Part shown: piece after piece, positions 37,037-42,432 of the stretch
Layout of the letters: each line of letters starts with the position of its first letter
How positions within the stretch are numbered: the first letter of the stretch is position 1
NCBI GenBank assembly: GCA_037954235.1
Contig: JBBMOA010000018.1
Span: 4,374,001 to 4,438,000 of the forward strand
Length of the DNA: 64,000 bases
Reading direction: 5' to 3'
Source of the DNA: Aulostomus chinensis
Taxonomy: Eukaryota; Chordata; Actinopteri; Syngnathiformes; Aulostomidae
Notes under the pieces: generated by a model
Database searches by the model: none
What the model was told of the DNA's origin: nothing
What the model saw: only the letters and a program-made list of their open reading frames with translations
Position numbers and translations under genes: made by a program

Positions 37037-37126
37037 GTCCTCTGCCCCTGGATACAGATGTCGACTGTTTCCCAGCATCCTTTGTTGCTCCTCGTCGCTG
37101 GACAGGGGGCTGAATGGCATCGTCAT
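8524..37126 (-). CDS. shank1: shank1, SH3 and ankyrin-repeat scaffold protein 1 (5' part, exons 1-14; 3' end outside window)
   Basis: SHANK1 is a cytosolic master scaffold of the excitatory postsynaptic density that links receptor-adaptor complexes to actin. Fourteen exons (36629-37126, 23413-23616, 22210-22281, 21825-21933, 19024-19178, 18193-18360, 16026-16142, 15417-15494, 14798-14864, 13755-13924, 13134-13255, 12672-12820, 9840-9953, 8524-8599) join in one frame to about 699 residues. Domains: acidic N-terminus (about 29-73), SPN (about 153-258), seven ankyrin repeats (about 267-490), Ser/Arg linker (about 550-590), SH3 (about 611-670), pre-PDZ segment. SHANK1 rather than SHANK2/3 is indicated by the long N-terminus ending in DAHIAMMVFRIGIPD, the LRANSDSTMNLPDWM motif and SPRGARTRSPSRGR. 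Every junction has GT/AG and consistent phase. The PDZ, proline-rich and SAM regions are missing because the window ends. The paralogue call rests on remembered family sequence, not an alignment run here. Confidence 0.93.
9191..9206 (+). promoter_or_regulatory. CTCF-like motif
   Basis: ACATCAGGGGGCAGCT matches the CTCF core consensus CCASYAGRKGGCRSYR at all but two positions. It lies in shank1 intron 13. Sequence-only call. Confidence 0.25.
9745..9834 (+). repeat. compound microsatellite (TG)n-(TGAG)n
   Basis: About 29 TG units followed by about 8 TGAG units on the plus strand. On the minus strand this is (CACT)n-(CA)n starting at about +6 of shank1 intron 13. Confidence 0.95.
9840..9953 (-). 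CDS. shank1: shank1 exon 13: second half of SH3 domain
   Basis: Residues 638-674, LSVGEGGYWEGTVRGRTGWF then PSDCVEEV, ending RSQDNRS. This is the SH3 core with the family's GEGG(F/Y)WEG and GWFP(S/A)DC motifs. Acceptor CCTTCTAG|TG. The donor CAG|GTGATC is weak at +5 and runs directly into a (CACT)n-(CA)n microsatellite from intron position about +6. Confidence 0.95.
9954..12671 (-). other. shank1: shank1 intron 12, splitting the SH3 domain
   Basis: The intron is 2718 bp long. It holds a G run at 9993-10004, a CA-rich zone at about 10050-10220, AT-rich DNA and a (GT)n array at 12391-12452. No coding exon is recognisable; short open frames here lack family resemblance. Confidence 0.85.
12391..12452. 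repeat. (GT)n microsatellite
   Basis: GT array with early GC interruptions, in shank1 intron 12. Confidence 0.92.
12672..12820 (-). CDS. shank1: shank1 exon 12: first half of SH3 domain
   Basis: Residues 588-636. A Pro/Ala-rich start is followed by RRRLYSAVPGRVFVATRAHS and REISFSKGDRVK. The (K/R)LYSAVPGR motif precedes the SH3 domain in all SHANKs. The acceptor CCACCAG|GCC was chosen because it is the one that restores the frame left by exon 11; a CTGCAG 35 nt downstream would shift it. The donor AAAG|GTGAGT is phase 1. The usual ALYDY SH3 motif is replaced by ATRAHS, as is normal in this family. Confidence 0.9.
13134..13255 (-). CDS. shank1: shank1 exon 11: Ser/Arg-rich linker
   Basis: Residues 547-586 plus two bases. 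The exon reads GYKHTGTLRSSSSPRGARTR then SPSRGR, followed by a basic tail with KEDRSRQSRR. GTLRS-SSPRGAR-RSPSRGR is shared with mammalian SHANK1. The linker is predicted disordered and is rich in SP/RS sites of the type that are phosphorylated, which is inference. Acceptor CTGTCTCGCCAG|GG, donor AAGC|GTGAGTAG, phase 2. Confidence 0.92.
13755..13924 (-). CDS. shank1: shank1 exon 10: post-ankyrin linker with SHANK1 signature
   Basis: Residues 490-546. After the split Val it reads PFVESPKYAPQRRE, then PHPFLRANSDSTMNLPDWM and PTTNIVSVQ. The LRANSD-(S/T)-LPDWM block is diagnostic of SHANK1; SHANK2 has LLRSNSDNNLN here and SHANK3 LQRSASDINLK. It links ankyrin and SH3 domains and is probably flexible. 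Acceptor CACCTCCCAG|TT, donor CAG|GTCTGT. Confidence 0.94.
13925..14797 (-). other. shank1: shank1 intron 9, containing a MITE-like element
   Basis: The intron is 873 bp long, and about half of it is the 450-bp element with 10-bp inverted ends at 14231-14680. The smaller introns 10 (13256-13754) and 11 (12821-13133) show nothing beyond AT-rich sequence and splice signals. Confidence 0.8.
14231..14680. mobile_element. MITE-like element with 10-bp terminal inverted repeats
   Basis: The ends CAGGGTGCTT (14231-14240) and AAGCACCCTG (14671-14680) are perfect inverted copies. The interior has repeated TTCCAGACTT phrases typical of fish non-autonomous DNA transposons. The CAGGG ends suggest a hAT-like origin. 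No clear 8-bp target duplication is left: the flanks are TCTTGCGA and TATGAGCT. It carries no transposase. Confidence 0.55.
14798..14864 (-). CDS. shank1: shank1 exon 9: ankyrin repeat 7
   Basis: Residues 468-489, VAVMSGHFELGEIIKNHRD ending TDV, the last ankyrin helix pair (family pattern VAVIAGNFELGE-I-NH). Acceptor TTTCATCAG|GTG; donor GTGG|GTAAGTA leaves one base that completes a Val codon in exon 10 (phase 1). At 67 nt it is easy to miss in an ORF list. Confidence 0.94.
14865..16025 (-). other. shank1: shank1 introns 8 and 7 (flanking exon 8)
   Basis: Introns of 552 and 531 bp lie on either side of exon 8. Both are AT-rich without recognisable repeats or extra exons. Confidence 0.8.
15417..15494 (-). 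CDS. shank1: shank1 exon 8: ankyrin repeat 6
   Basis: Twenty-six residues (442-467), ESCARILLYRGANKDTKNN then SGQTPFQ, matching the SHANK1 repeat ETCARILLYRGANKDVKNN. Acceptor TTTGTTGCAG|GAA, donor CAG|GTAATG, phase 0. Read-through past the donor diverges at once. Confidence 0.95.
16026..16142 (-). CDS. shank1: shank1 exon 7: ankyrin repeats 5-6
   Basis: Residues 403-441, ACQNGNSQHLEHLLFYGAD followed by NASGNTALHICALYNK, one of the most conserved stretches in all SHANKs. Acceptor CTCATCAG|GCC, donor AAG|GTAGGC, phase 0. A run of 14 G (plus strand, 16158-16171) lies about 15 bases inside the upstream intron, close to the acceptor's pyrimidine tract. Confidence 0.96.
16158..16171 (+). repeat. 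poly-G run near the shank1 exon 7 acceptor
   Basis: Fourteen G on the plus strand, hence C on the transcribed strand, about 15-30 bases upstream of the acceptor. Confidence 0.85.
16875..16921. repeat. (CA)n microsatellite
   Basis: A CA array of about 23 units in shank1 intron 6. Confidence 0.93.
18193..18360 (-). CDS. shank1: shank1 exon 6: ankyrin repeats 3-4
   Basis: Residues 347-402, beginning VLLSLGASPDYKDRRG and continuing LTPLYHTVLTGGD, CCETLLYHHAKLGIRDENG and WDETHQ. These match the SHANK1 array, including the paired cysteines of the TSCCETLL helix. Acceptor TTCCTGCAG|GTC, donor CAG|GTATAC, phase 0 at both ends. Confidence 0.95.
19024..19178 (-). CDS. shank1: shank1 exon 5: ankyrin repeats 2-3
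   Basis: Residues 295-346. With the base from exon 4 it starts ETPLSLAVQ and runs through GGAHIDFRAKDGLTSLHKAV to HIALL, a canonical ankyrin TPL-LH pattern. SHANK1 has the same GGAHIDFRA-DG motif. Acceptor GTCCTCCAG|AG, donor CTG|GTAATT. A purine-rich A tract lies just inside the downstream intron on the plus strand. Confidence 0.94.
19316..19348. repeat. (TTTG)n microsatellite
   Basis: About eight TTTG units, next to the left end of a degenerate repeat. Confidence 0.92.
19355..19530. repeat. degenerate teleost interspersed repeat
   Basis: Contains CAGGAATGGCTCCAGGGATG, AAATTTGGCACGCGTGTTCA and CAAAGGTCAAGGTCATTGTG, phrases characteristic of a dispersed fish repeat. Ends are not sharp. Confidence 0.4.
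20448..20463 (-). promoter_or_regulatory. CTCF-like motif (minus orientation)
   Basis: The minus strand reads GCACCAGGGGGCATTA, close to the extended CTCF core CCACCAGGGGGCGCTA. It lies in shank1 intron 4. Confidence 0.3.
21825..21933 (-). CDS. shank1: shank1 exon 4: ankyrin repeat 1
   Basis: Residues 259-294, starting ASLKKFMDYIQ and containing FLDKGLDPNYQDPDTG, the first helix pair and turn of the ankyrin array. The acceptor is CATGCAG|GCAAG; the donor is GGCG|GTAAGCC, leaving one base (phase 1) that completes a Glu codon in exon 5. Reading through the donor gives unrelated residues, confirming the border. Confidence 0.94.
22040..22080. repeat. (CA)n microsatellite
   Basis: CA array in shank1 intron 3, with one AAA interruption. 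Confidence 0.92.
22210..22281 (-). CDS. shank1: shank1 exon 3: end of SPN domain
   Basis: Twenty-four residues, 235-258, beginning FRYKTRVYKQ and ending KLHTK, matching the last strand of the SPN domain and the linker to the ankyrin repeats. Acceptor TCTGGTTTAG|TTC, donor AAG|GTATGG, phase 0 on both sides. A short exon identified by the frame and residue match to its neighbours. Confidence 0.95.
23413..23616 (-). CDS. shank1: shank1 exon 2: core of SPN (Ras-association-like) domain
   Basis: Residues 167-234, starting KCLRFNPDATVWKAKQQVL and ending FEKGVPYLE. Nearly identical to the SHANK1 SPN domain, a ubiquitin-like fold that binds GTP-loaded Ras/Rap and packs against the ankyrin repeats. 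The first residue, Lys167, aligns with SHANK3 Lys22, the second basic GTPase-contacting residue. Acceptor CTCTTGCAG|AAATG and donor GAG|GTACTA, both phase 0. Confidence 0.95.
25205..25275 (+). repeat. SINE 3'-tail-like fragment
   Basis: Contains TGTACGTCGCTTTGGACAAA followed by GCTTCTGCTAAATG, a motif common in 3' parts of fish SINEs, and then three ATTGTAGA units resembling a SINE tail repeat. No tRNA-like head is visible upstream. Confidence 0.4.
25440..25456 (+). promoter_or_regulatory. CTCF-like motif in shank1 intron 1
   Basis: CCAGCAGGGGGCGACAG fits the CTCF core consensus at essentially every position. Sequence-only call. Confidence 0.35.
25960..26013 (+). promoter_or_regulatory. paired RFX X-box-like motifs in shank1 intron 1
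   Basis: GTCACCATGGCAAC (25960-25973) fits the inverted-repeat X-box GTNRCC-(0-3)-RGYAAC. GTTGCCATAGAGAC (26000-26013) is a second, weaker copy 26 bases on. RFX factors act in ciliated and neuronal cells. The pairing is seen; the function is inferred. Confidence 0.35.
26050..26141 (+). repeat. (TG)n/(GA)n mixed microsatellite
   Basis: TG-rich arrays flank a GAGAGAGCGAGAGAG core. Confidence 0.85.
26243..26290. repeat. 48-bp alternating purine/pyrimidine tract (GCGC, ATGC and ACGC units)
   Basis: Perfect purine/pyrimidine alternation throughout, rich in CG, CA and TG steps, the composition most prone to left-handed Z-DNA. Confidence 0.85.
27450..27517 (+). repeat. poly-G then (GA)n microsatellite
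   Basis: About 12 G followed by about 28 GA units with one GG slip, in shank1 intron 1. Confidence 0.93.
30453..30560 (+). repeat. degenerate teleost interspersed repeat
   Basis: Phrases CACTGAACCCCTAATTGCTC, GATGAGCAGGTTGCCATCCA and CATCAGCGTATGAATGAGTG match a dispersed fish repeat. It is a fragment without visible ends. Confidence 0.4.
34269..34640 (+). mobile_element. complete tRNA-headed short retroposon (SINE-type) with 11-bp target duplication
   Basis: The element begins GGTGGCACGGTGGTGCAGTG, with box A-like TGGTGCAGTGG and box B-like GGTTCGAGCTCC, and ends in a GGATAAGCGG then (ATGG)n tail. It is flanked by TATGTTAATGG at 34258-34268 and again at 34641-34651, a perfect 11-bp duplication, so the boundaries are firm. 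It lies in shank1 intron 1, in the sense opposite to the gene. Confidence 0.85.
36629..37126 (-). CDS. shank1: shank1 exon 1 (first coding exon): acidic N-terminus and start of SPN domain
   Basis: Residues 1-166. The start ATG-ACG-ATG at 37126 gives MTMPFSPLSSDEEQ, resembling the M..SP..S.DEE start of mammalian SHANK1. Residues about 29-73 are almost entirely Glu/Asp, including a run of 11 Glu coded by imperfect GAG/GAA repeats; a five-Gln run lies at about 129-133. The exon ends with DAHIAMMVFRIGIPDIKQT, strand 1 of the SPN fold, including Arg157, which aligns with the Ras/Rap-contacting Arg12 of SHANK3. The donor is ACG|GTCAGT, phase 0. The opposite strand is open for 141 codons of poly-Ser, which is only the shadow of the Glu repeats. 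Confidence 0.92.
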
Positions 37127-37180
37127 GGGGACAGAGCGGGCAACACCAGCAGCAACACCATCATTCCCAGAGAGACACTG
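37127..37180 (-). other. shank1: 5' UTR part of the first coding exon of shank1
   Basis: On the minus strand a pyrimidine-rich stretch (TCTCTTTTCTTCCTCATAG) ends 54 nt before the ATG and looks like a good splice acceptor. The TAG of the acceptor is itself an in-frame stop, so translation could not extend upstream without splicing. The 54 nt in between are open in frame, so an upstream coding extension through a spliced exon cannot be excluded. The simplest reading is a UTR segment joined to a non-coding exon further upstream. Confidence 0.55.
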
Positions 37181-38288
37181 CTATGAGGAAGAAAAGAGAG
37201 ACGTCAGTAAACACCACTGAAGAAGAAGACAACACACTCTCGCCTCGATGTGAACAGACCGCTTCAGTTACAGACAACATATCCAACCCTCGCCACATGA
37301 TGACACCTCATTTATAAATGAACCCACTTCTGCTGCTCATCTTCAGCTTCCAGACACTTGCCAGACGTTCGCACTCTCTCACCCTGCCAGACTCACGGCT
37401 GTCCCACAATAGGATGATACTACGTTGGTACTTCTAGTATAGAAGTACAGCAACAGGTGCTAACCTTCTGTGACGACATTCCGAGAGGAAAAATATGTTA
37501 TATTACCTTCATGCTAGAGCAAACCAAAGACTGTGCAGCTACTGCTTCACATTCTAAGCATTTAACGGGTGAGGTGACCTTTATAATATAGCAGTCACAG
37601 GGAATGGCATGTCAGTCAGCTTAACACTGGCTGCTGTTGTTCATAGAGACGACTGTCTTTTTCAGCATTTTTCGACAGCGGATCAGTTTGAAATATTGGG
37701 AGCAGAAGTGGAACAAGAAGGAGCAGCCACAGCAAGCTGTTAGACGAAGAGCTGCAGGCGACAGGCTCCAACTTCTAACTGACTCCTTCGCTGTGTGATG
37801 CTGAGCCGCAGACTCGCTCCAGATGCAGCAGAAAATCAGTTTCTGGCTCACAGAATGATGGAAGAATGGCGATGGGGCCTGGCTTCTTTATCAACCTCCT
37901 CTTGCTGTTCTGTTGTCAGCAGTAACAAGCTCTTCATTCAATTTGAGTCACTTCTTGCCAGAGGATAATTCCTAGCATGTTTTTGGTGACCCTGGGTCCG
38001 TTAACTTGGTCAAACCTTAATCCAGGATGAACATTTTTATGTTTGTCACACTGAAGTCCGTCCCCTTTTATAACTTCTTCTTCAGCTCAAAGTGTCAACT
38101 CTGGACATTGAAGGATCATATAGAAGAACTAGAAAAACCCAAAGAGCTCATACTTCCTCCGAGGTGACATTTCAGCCCCTGGAACTTAAATTCTTGGGTC
38201 CTTATTGAAGCTACGGGCAGTAATAAGCATAAGTACGTCAAAGAGTAAAGAGTAAAAAAACAAAAAACAAAAAGCATGTCATTTCCTG

Positions 38289-38307
38289 CTGCCACCAGGT
38301 GGCACTA
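38289..38307 (+). promoter_or_regulatory. CTCF-like motif 1.1 kb upstream of the shank1 first coding exon
   Basis: CTGCCACCAGGTGGCACTA agrees closely with the 19-base CTCF matrix TGGCCACCAGGGGGCGCTA, differing mainly at tolerated positions. This is the best CTCF-like site I see in the window. Confidence 0.4.
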
Positions 38308-39074
38308 CGACTAATTTGCCTCAAAACTGATCCCCGAATCTTTGCATAATCTTGCTAACAAACAAGCAGATGAGCGCCAGAGACAACATGACCTCCTTGG
38401 TGGCATTAATGAGCATAATTCTTGATATACAACATTACAAATACACAGTGAAGGAAATTAAGTGCCAGCCTAATTGTTTTGGGGGTTTTTTTGGCAGCCC
38501 AAAGAGAATATTTTTGCTAATTTACACAGTAATATTGATAATGAATGAAAAACTAAAATGTTCCAAGTGTTTTGCCTTGTGGCTAAATGCCAATTTCCTC
38601 AAATAAATATCTACTAGTATTAATAAAAGGTTTTATGGTTATGTTCAGGTGCTGGCTGCCCGAACTGAAGGGGGGGCCACAAACCCTGGTATCTGTTCTC
38701 TTTATGAAGGTCTTACTGGATGTTGCTTTATTCATTTATTTACTGCTCATTTTCTTCTAAATCATTTGAAATATATCTCTTGAATTATGTCAGAATAGCA
38801 TTTTATTATTATCATCATTAATTCAGTATCTCTAAGTTGCATGTAAACGCCAATCTCATCGCCGTGGTCGACCAGTAGACTCCAGAGAAAATAGGCCCTC
38901 AGGATGGACAAGAGCTCTTCAGTTATATACTCCACCGCTCTCGCCATCATCGCTGAGAGAGCCAAGAAGCCATTCAGAGCATCAGCGGTGCGGCGCTGCA
39001 TTCAAGTACAAGCCGAGCAAGATAACAGATCGGTCCCTGGTGGCTGTGTGCTGGCCCTACGCTCCTCCAAGATT

Positions 39075-39103
39075 TTCAGCACCACCTCATTGTGGACAGC
39101 TCC
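39075..39103 (+). promoter_or_regulatory. split RE1/NRSE-like element (REST site, expanded spacing)
   Basis: A perfect left half TTCAGCACC (39075-39083) and a right half GGACAGCTCC (39094-39103, one mismatch to GGACAGCGCC) are separated by 10 bases instead of 2. REST is known to bind RE1 halves with such expanded spacing. It sits about 1.9 kb upstream of the first coding exon of a neuronal gene. Confidence 0.4.
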
Positions 39104-39315
39104 ACACAGCACCAAGCAGCACAGCACAGAGACGGAGGGAGAGGGAGGGAGAAACAATGCTGGCATAGCAAGAGCTGACCACAGTGAAAGTCTATCATCT
39201 TGAAACATTCACGAACTTGTAGTTTACTTGCTGCATTATAGGGCCGAACATTTGGAGAAAAGAAAAATATGTAATTGCAATTATATTATTTTAACTGGCA
39301 TTGCAATCGAGATGT

Positions 39316-39429
39316 CCATCCATCCATCTATTTTCTATACAGCTTATCAGTTAAGGGTCACGGGGATCGAACCAGCGACCCTTCGGTTGCTCGACGTCCA
39401 CTCTACCTCCGAGCTGTGCCGCCCCCCAT
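39316..39429 (-). mobile_element. short tRNA-headed retroposon (about 114 bp) with 11-bp target duplication
   Basis: On the minus strand it starts with a C/G-rich end and GGCACAGCTCGGAGGTAGAG (box A) followed by GGTTCGATCCC (box B). It ends GACCCTTAAC, GATAAGC and GATGGATGGATG. AATCGAGATGT flanks it at 39305-39315 and 39430-39440. Its 3' tail is shared with the 34269 element, but the body is much shorter. Confidence 0.8.
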
Positions 39430-40472
39430 AATCGAGATGTGATTGACATTTTAAATGTTGTTTTTTTGTGTTTGTTTTTAGCATTATTCATATTTTAATT
39501 GCGGAAAAAAATATTTAAATAATAATAGTGTGATTTTTGCAGGCATTTGCACCAAATTTGTTTTCTTGAGTCTTCAGAATACCATTTGCACACGAGCACA
39601 TCTCTGCATCGTCACAATCGTTTTAGAGACATATTTTTTTCCCTTTGCGCCTCCTGCAGTTGGGATATTTCAGTAGACGACACTACAACCTAAACAGTTC
39701 ATGCAGTTAAGATCAATTGATCAGCATTACTGCATTAGAACCTTAACATAAGTTTTTGCCTCCATAAATGTTTGACAGTCACCCGATTCCAAATTTGCAA
39801 ACAAGGATCTGAACCCTGTCAGGACAGCGTGTCACAATCTTGATTCTAAATGTGATATTGTTGGAAATGGTTCTCATTATTGCGACCGTCTAAATCAAAG
39901 GGAGGCAGGCTATTTTTCTTTTAATTTTCTCTACAATTCTCTTTTTGTTTTTCCTCTCTGCACCCCCACCTACTCGGTCGTGTCTGTCTGGCAAGCCCCC
40001 GAGTTGGAAAAACACAACAACAAAACACATCTTTTTAAATAACAATTAAAAAATGCAAATGACAGTTATCAGGGCAACTGATCATCAGGCAATGGTATAT
40101 CTTCAGATGTTTTTTTCTCCCCAAATAAAGATTAAAAAAAAAAAGTCAACTGAATCCCGATCTGACAAGACTTTTCATCTTCACACTCATCTGTAAAAAC
40201 ATCTGTATCCTGCTGTTTGTTTTCATTTGGAATAGATATCGCCAACAGAATAATGAGGTAACTTTAAATTGTAAATTAACATGTGTGCGAGTGTGAGCTA
40301 AAACAACCAGCTGTCCATTATGAAAAGAAACAGAATGGCAGATAGAAACAGAGAAACAACAGAACCTGGGATTATTGATCTGACAAAAATCCTGAAGCCG
40401 AACAGTTTGTTTCATTTTTTTTCTTTTCTAGTTTGTTCTCTCTTTTGATTCCAATTCACCTCTCTCTCTCTC

Positions 40473-40474
<2 letters not shown>

Positions 40475-40526
<52 letters not shown>
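40475..40526. repeat. (CA)n microsatellite
   Basis: CA array of about 25 units preceded by (CT)n. Confidence 0.93.
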
Positions 40527-40530
<4 letters not shown>

Positions 40531-40670
40531 AAACTGGGTGTGACGAACACTGTGTCTCCAGCTGGGTGTCTGCTTCCAACTTTTGAAGGCCCATTAGTAG
40601 TCAAACGTCTGTTCACAGTCAGTAAGTATGACAGAGAAGACAGACAAGTGTGGAGTAAACTGTAGGGCTT

Positions 40671-40698
40671 TAACACACACACACACACACACACACAG
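40671..40698. repeat. (CA)n microsatellite
   Basis: A second CA array about 150 bases from the first. Confidence 0.92.
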
Positions 40699-40929
40699 AG
40701 CTTGTAGCACTCATGAATATACTCAGAGGAAATACACTGTAAAAACAGTGACATTACTTACATTTGCTTTTACTACTGATGCAATAACCTGTAAGTATCA
40801 TTTTTGAATAAGCTCTCTTTTGCCGTTCATACTCAAATACCTTCTTCCACACAGAGCTTGACGGTGAATGATCACCTTCATAAAAGGCTCTAGCTCGGGA
40901 TGTTAAGATCTCATTCAATATCATATCAA

Positions 40930-40965
40930 TCCATCTATCTGTCGATCTATCTATCTATCTATCCA
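40930..40965. repeat. (ATCT)n microsatellite
   Basis: Imperfect ATCT units with one GTCG interruption. Confidence 0.8.
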
Positions 40966-42418
40966 ACTATGAGAGGTATGGCAGATTCTTCAGATATTAC
41001 AGAGGTTACAGAGGATTTGTCGGCGCTAACTTAGAGGGTCTTATTTTGACAAAGCCTGACAAGCAAACAAGCGCTTGTGTTGATACCTTGTTGTAAGTAG
41101 CTAGGTTATCAGTGTTTGTCTGCTCTCTGTGCCGTATATTTGCACCTTTACCCTCACTTGGTACTCACGTTACGTCCCCCCGCCCCTCCAGACGATGGAA
41201 CACTCAGGTCTCCCCGGAATTAAAAGACTTATTATTTGCAGGATCTACAAGCTCGGACCTTTTGGATTTTCAGGGTTTTAATCGTGCCATACCTTAACAT
41301 GATGCTAACTGCTGTTTTCATATCACACGTTCAGGTCTATCTATATTTTCCAAGACAATGAAGACGCAAACAAATTCCTCCAACCATCAACTCGCAAAAA
41401 GCAGTCTCATCCCCCGGCTTTATAATCCCATCATGTGTCCTGCATGTAAACTCTACATCTACATCAGATTAACGTGGAGGTGCAAATATTCAAGCATAGC
41501 GCTGCATAAATGAAAGCACTTAAACATATACTTAAGTAGTTGAGTAAATACACCTCAGGTAAACACTAATGAGCATCAACTGTGCTCTTTAGTTAAGGGT
41601 TGCCTTGGCACAAACAATTGCACAGCTAAAAAAAAAGTGGTAGGAATAACATCCTTAAGTGTAAATGAAATTGAATGAGGTCTCTTATATAAACGAGTTA
41701 ATTAAAAAAAAAAAGACTGAACAGAGAGAAAGAGATGAAAAGGGAGGAGAAGGAGGCTGGAAACCAAATTGTTGGAGGGGATTGATGAATAAAGCAACGA
41801 GGGCAGACAGAGAAAGAAGGAGAGGGAGAAAACAAGGTCGGTGCTGTCTTGTCAGAAGAAACATGACCAACTAGGGAGAGGAAAAGAAGATACGATATTA
41901 AATGGAAGTGAACAATCCATATTTTTACATAGTGCTGAGTAATCAGAGATAGGGGAGGTGAGGGAAGAGGACACGGGAAAGGCAGCGAGGTAAGCAGGGC
42001 ACGATGAAGAGGGAGATAAAAATAAAAAGAGTTTCAGAGAAAGAGAAGAAAATGGATGGAGAAGAGGGGGGAAAAAATAGTTACGTTGTGATGAGCAGGC
42101 TGACAAGATAAAAATGAGAAAAGCAAGATAAGACGTGAGGAGGCCGTGAACTCAAAGGTGTGAACTCGTGGGGCTGCGGTGTGGAGAGCAGCGAGGAAGA
42201 AGGTCGTTCCAGCGAAAAAATACCGCTGCCAATATTTTTTGGCTGGATCTGCCTAAAGCAGTGATATCGATGTTATTTTGATTTTTAGCACTTTAATGCC
42301 AAAAAAAAACAAAAAAGGAAATAGGTTTCTGTAGAATTTCATGTTGGAAAAGTCTGTGGAGCAGGATTTAAAACCTCATGGGACACTACTCCAGACATCG
42401 CCCATGCTATCTAATTGG

Positions 42419-42432
42419 GTTGCTATGGTAAC
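42419..42432 (+). promoter_or_regulatory. RFX X-box-like palindrome
   Basis: GTTGCTATGGTAAC has both half sites, GTTGC and GTAAC, in inverted arrangement, matching the X-box consensus. It lies about 5.2 kb upstream of the shank1 coding region. Confidence 0.35.

Noticed and set aside
36795..37220. 141-codon plus-strand open frame rich in Ser
   Set aside because: Antisense shadow of the Glu-coding repeats in shank1 exon 1.
39360..39375. tRNA-like GGTTCGATCCC box as a real tRNA gene
   Set aside because: It is inside a 114-bp retroposon with target duplications; no cloverleaf 3' half follows.
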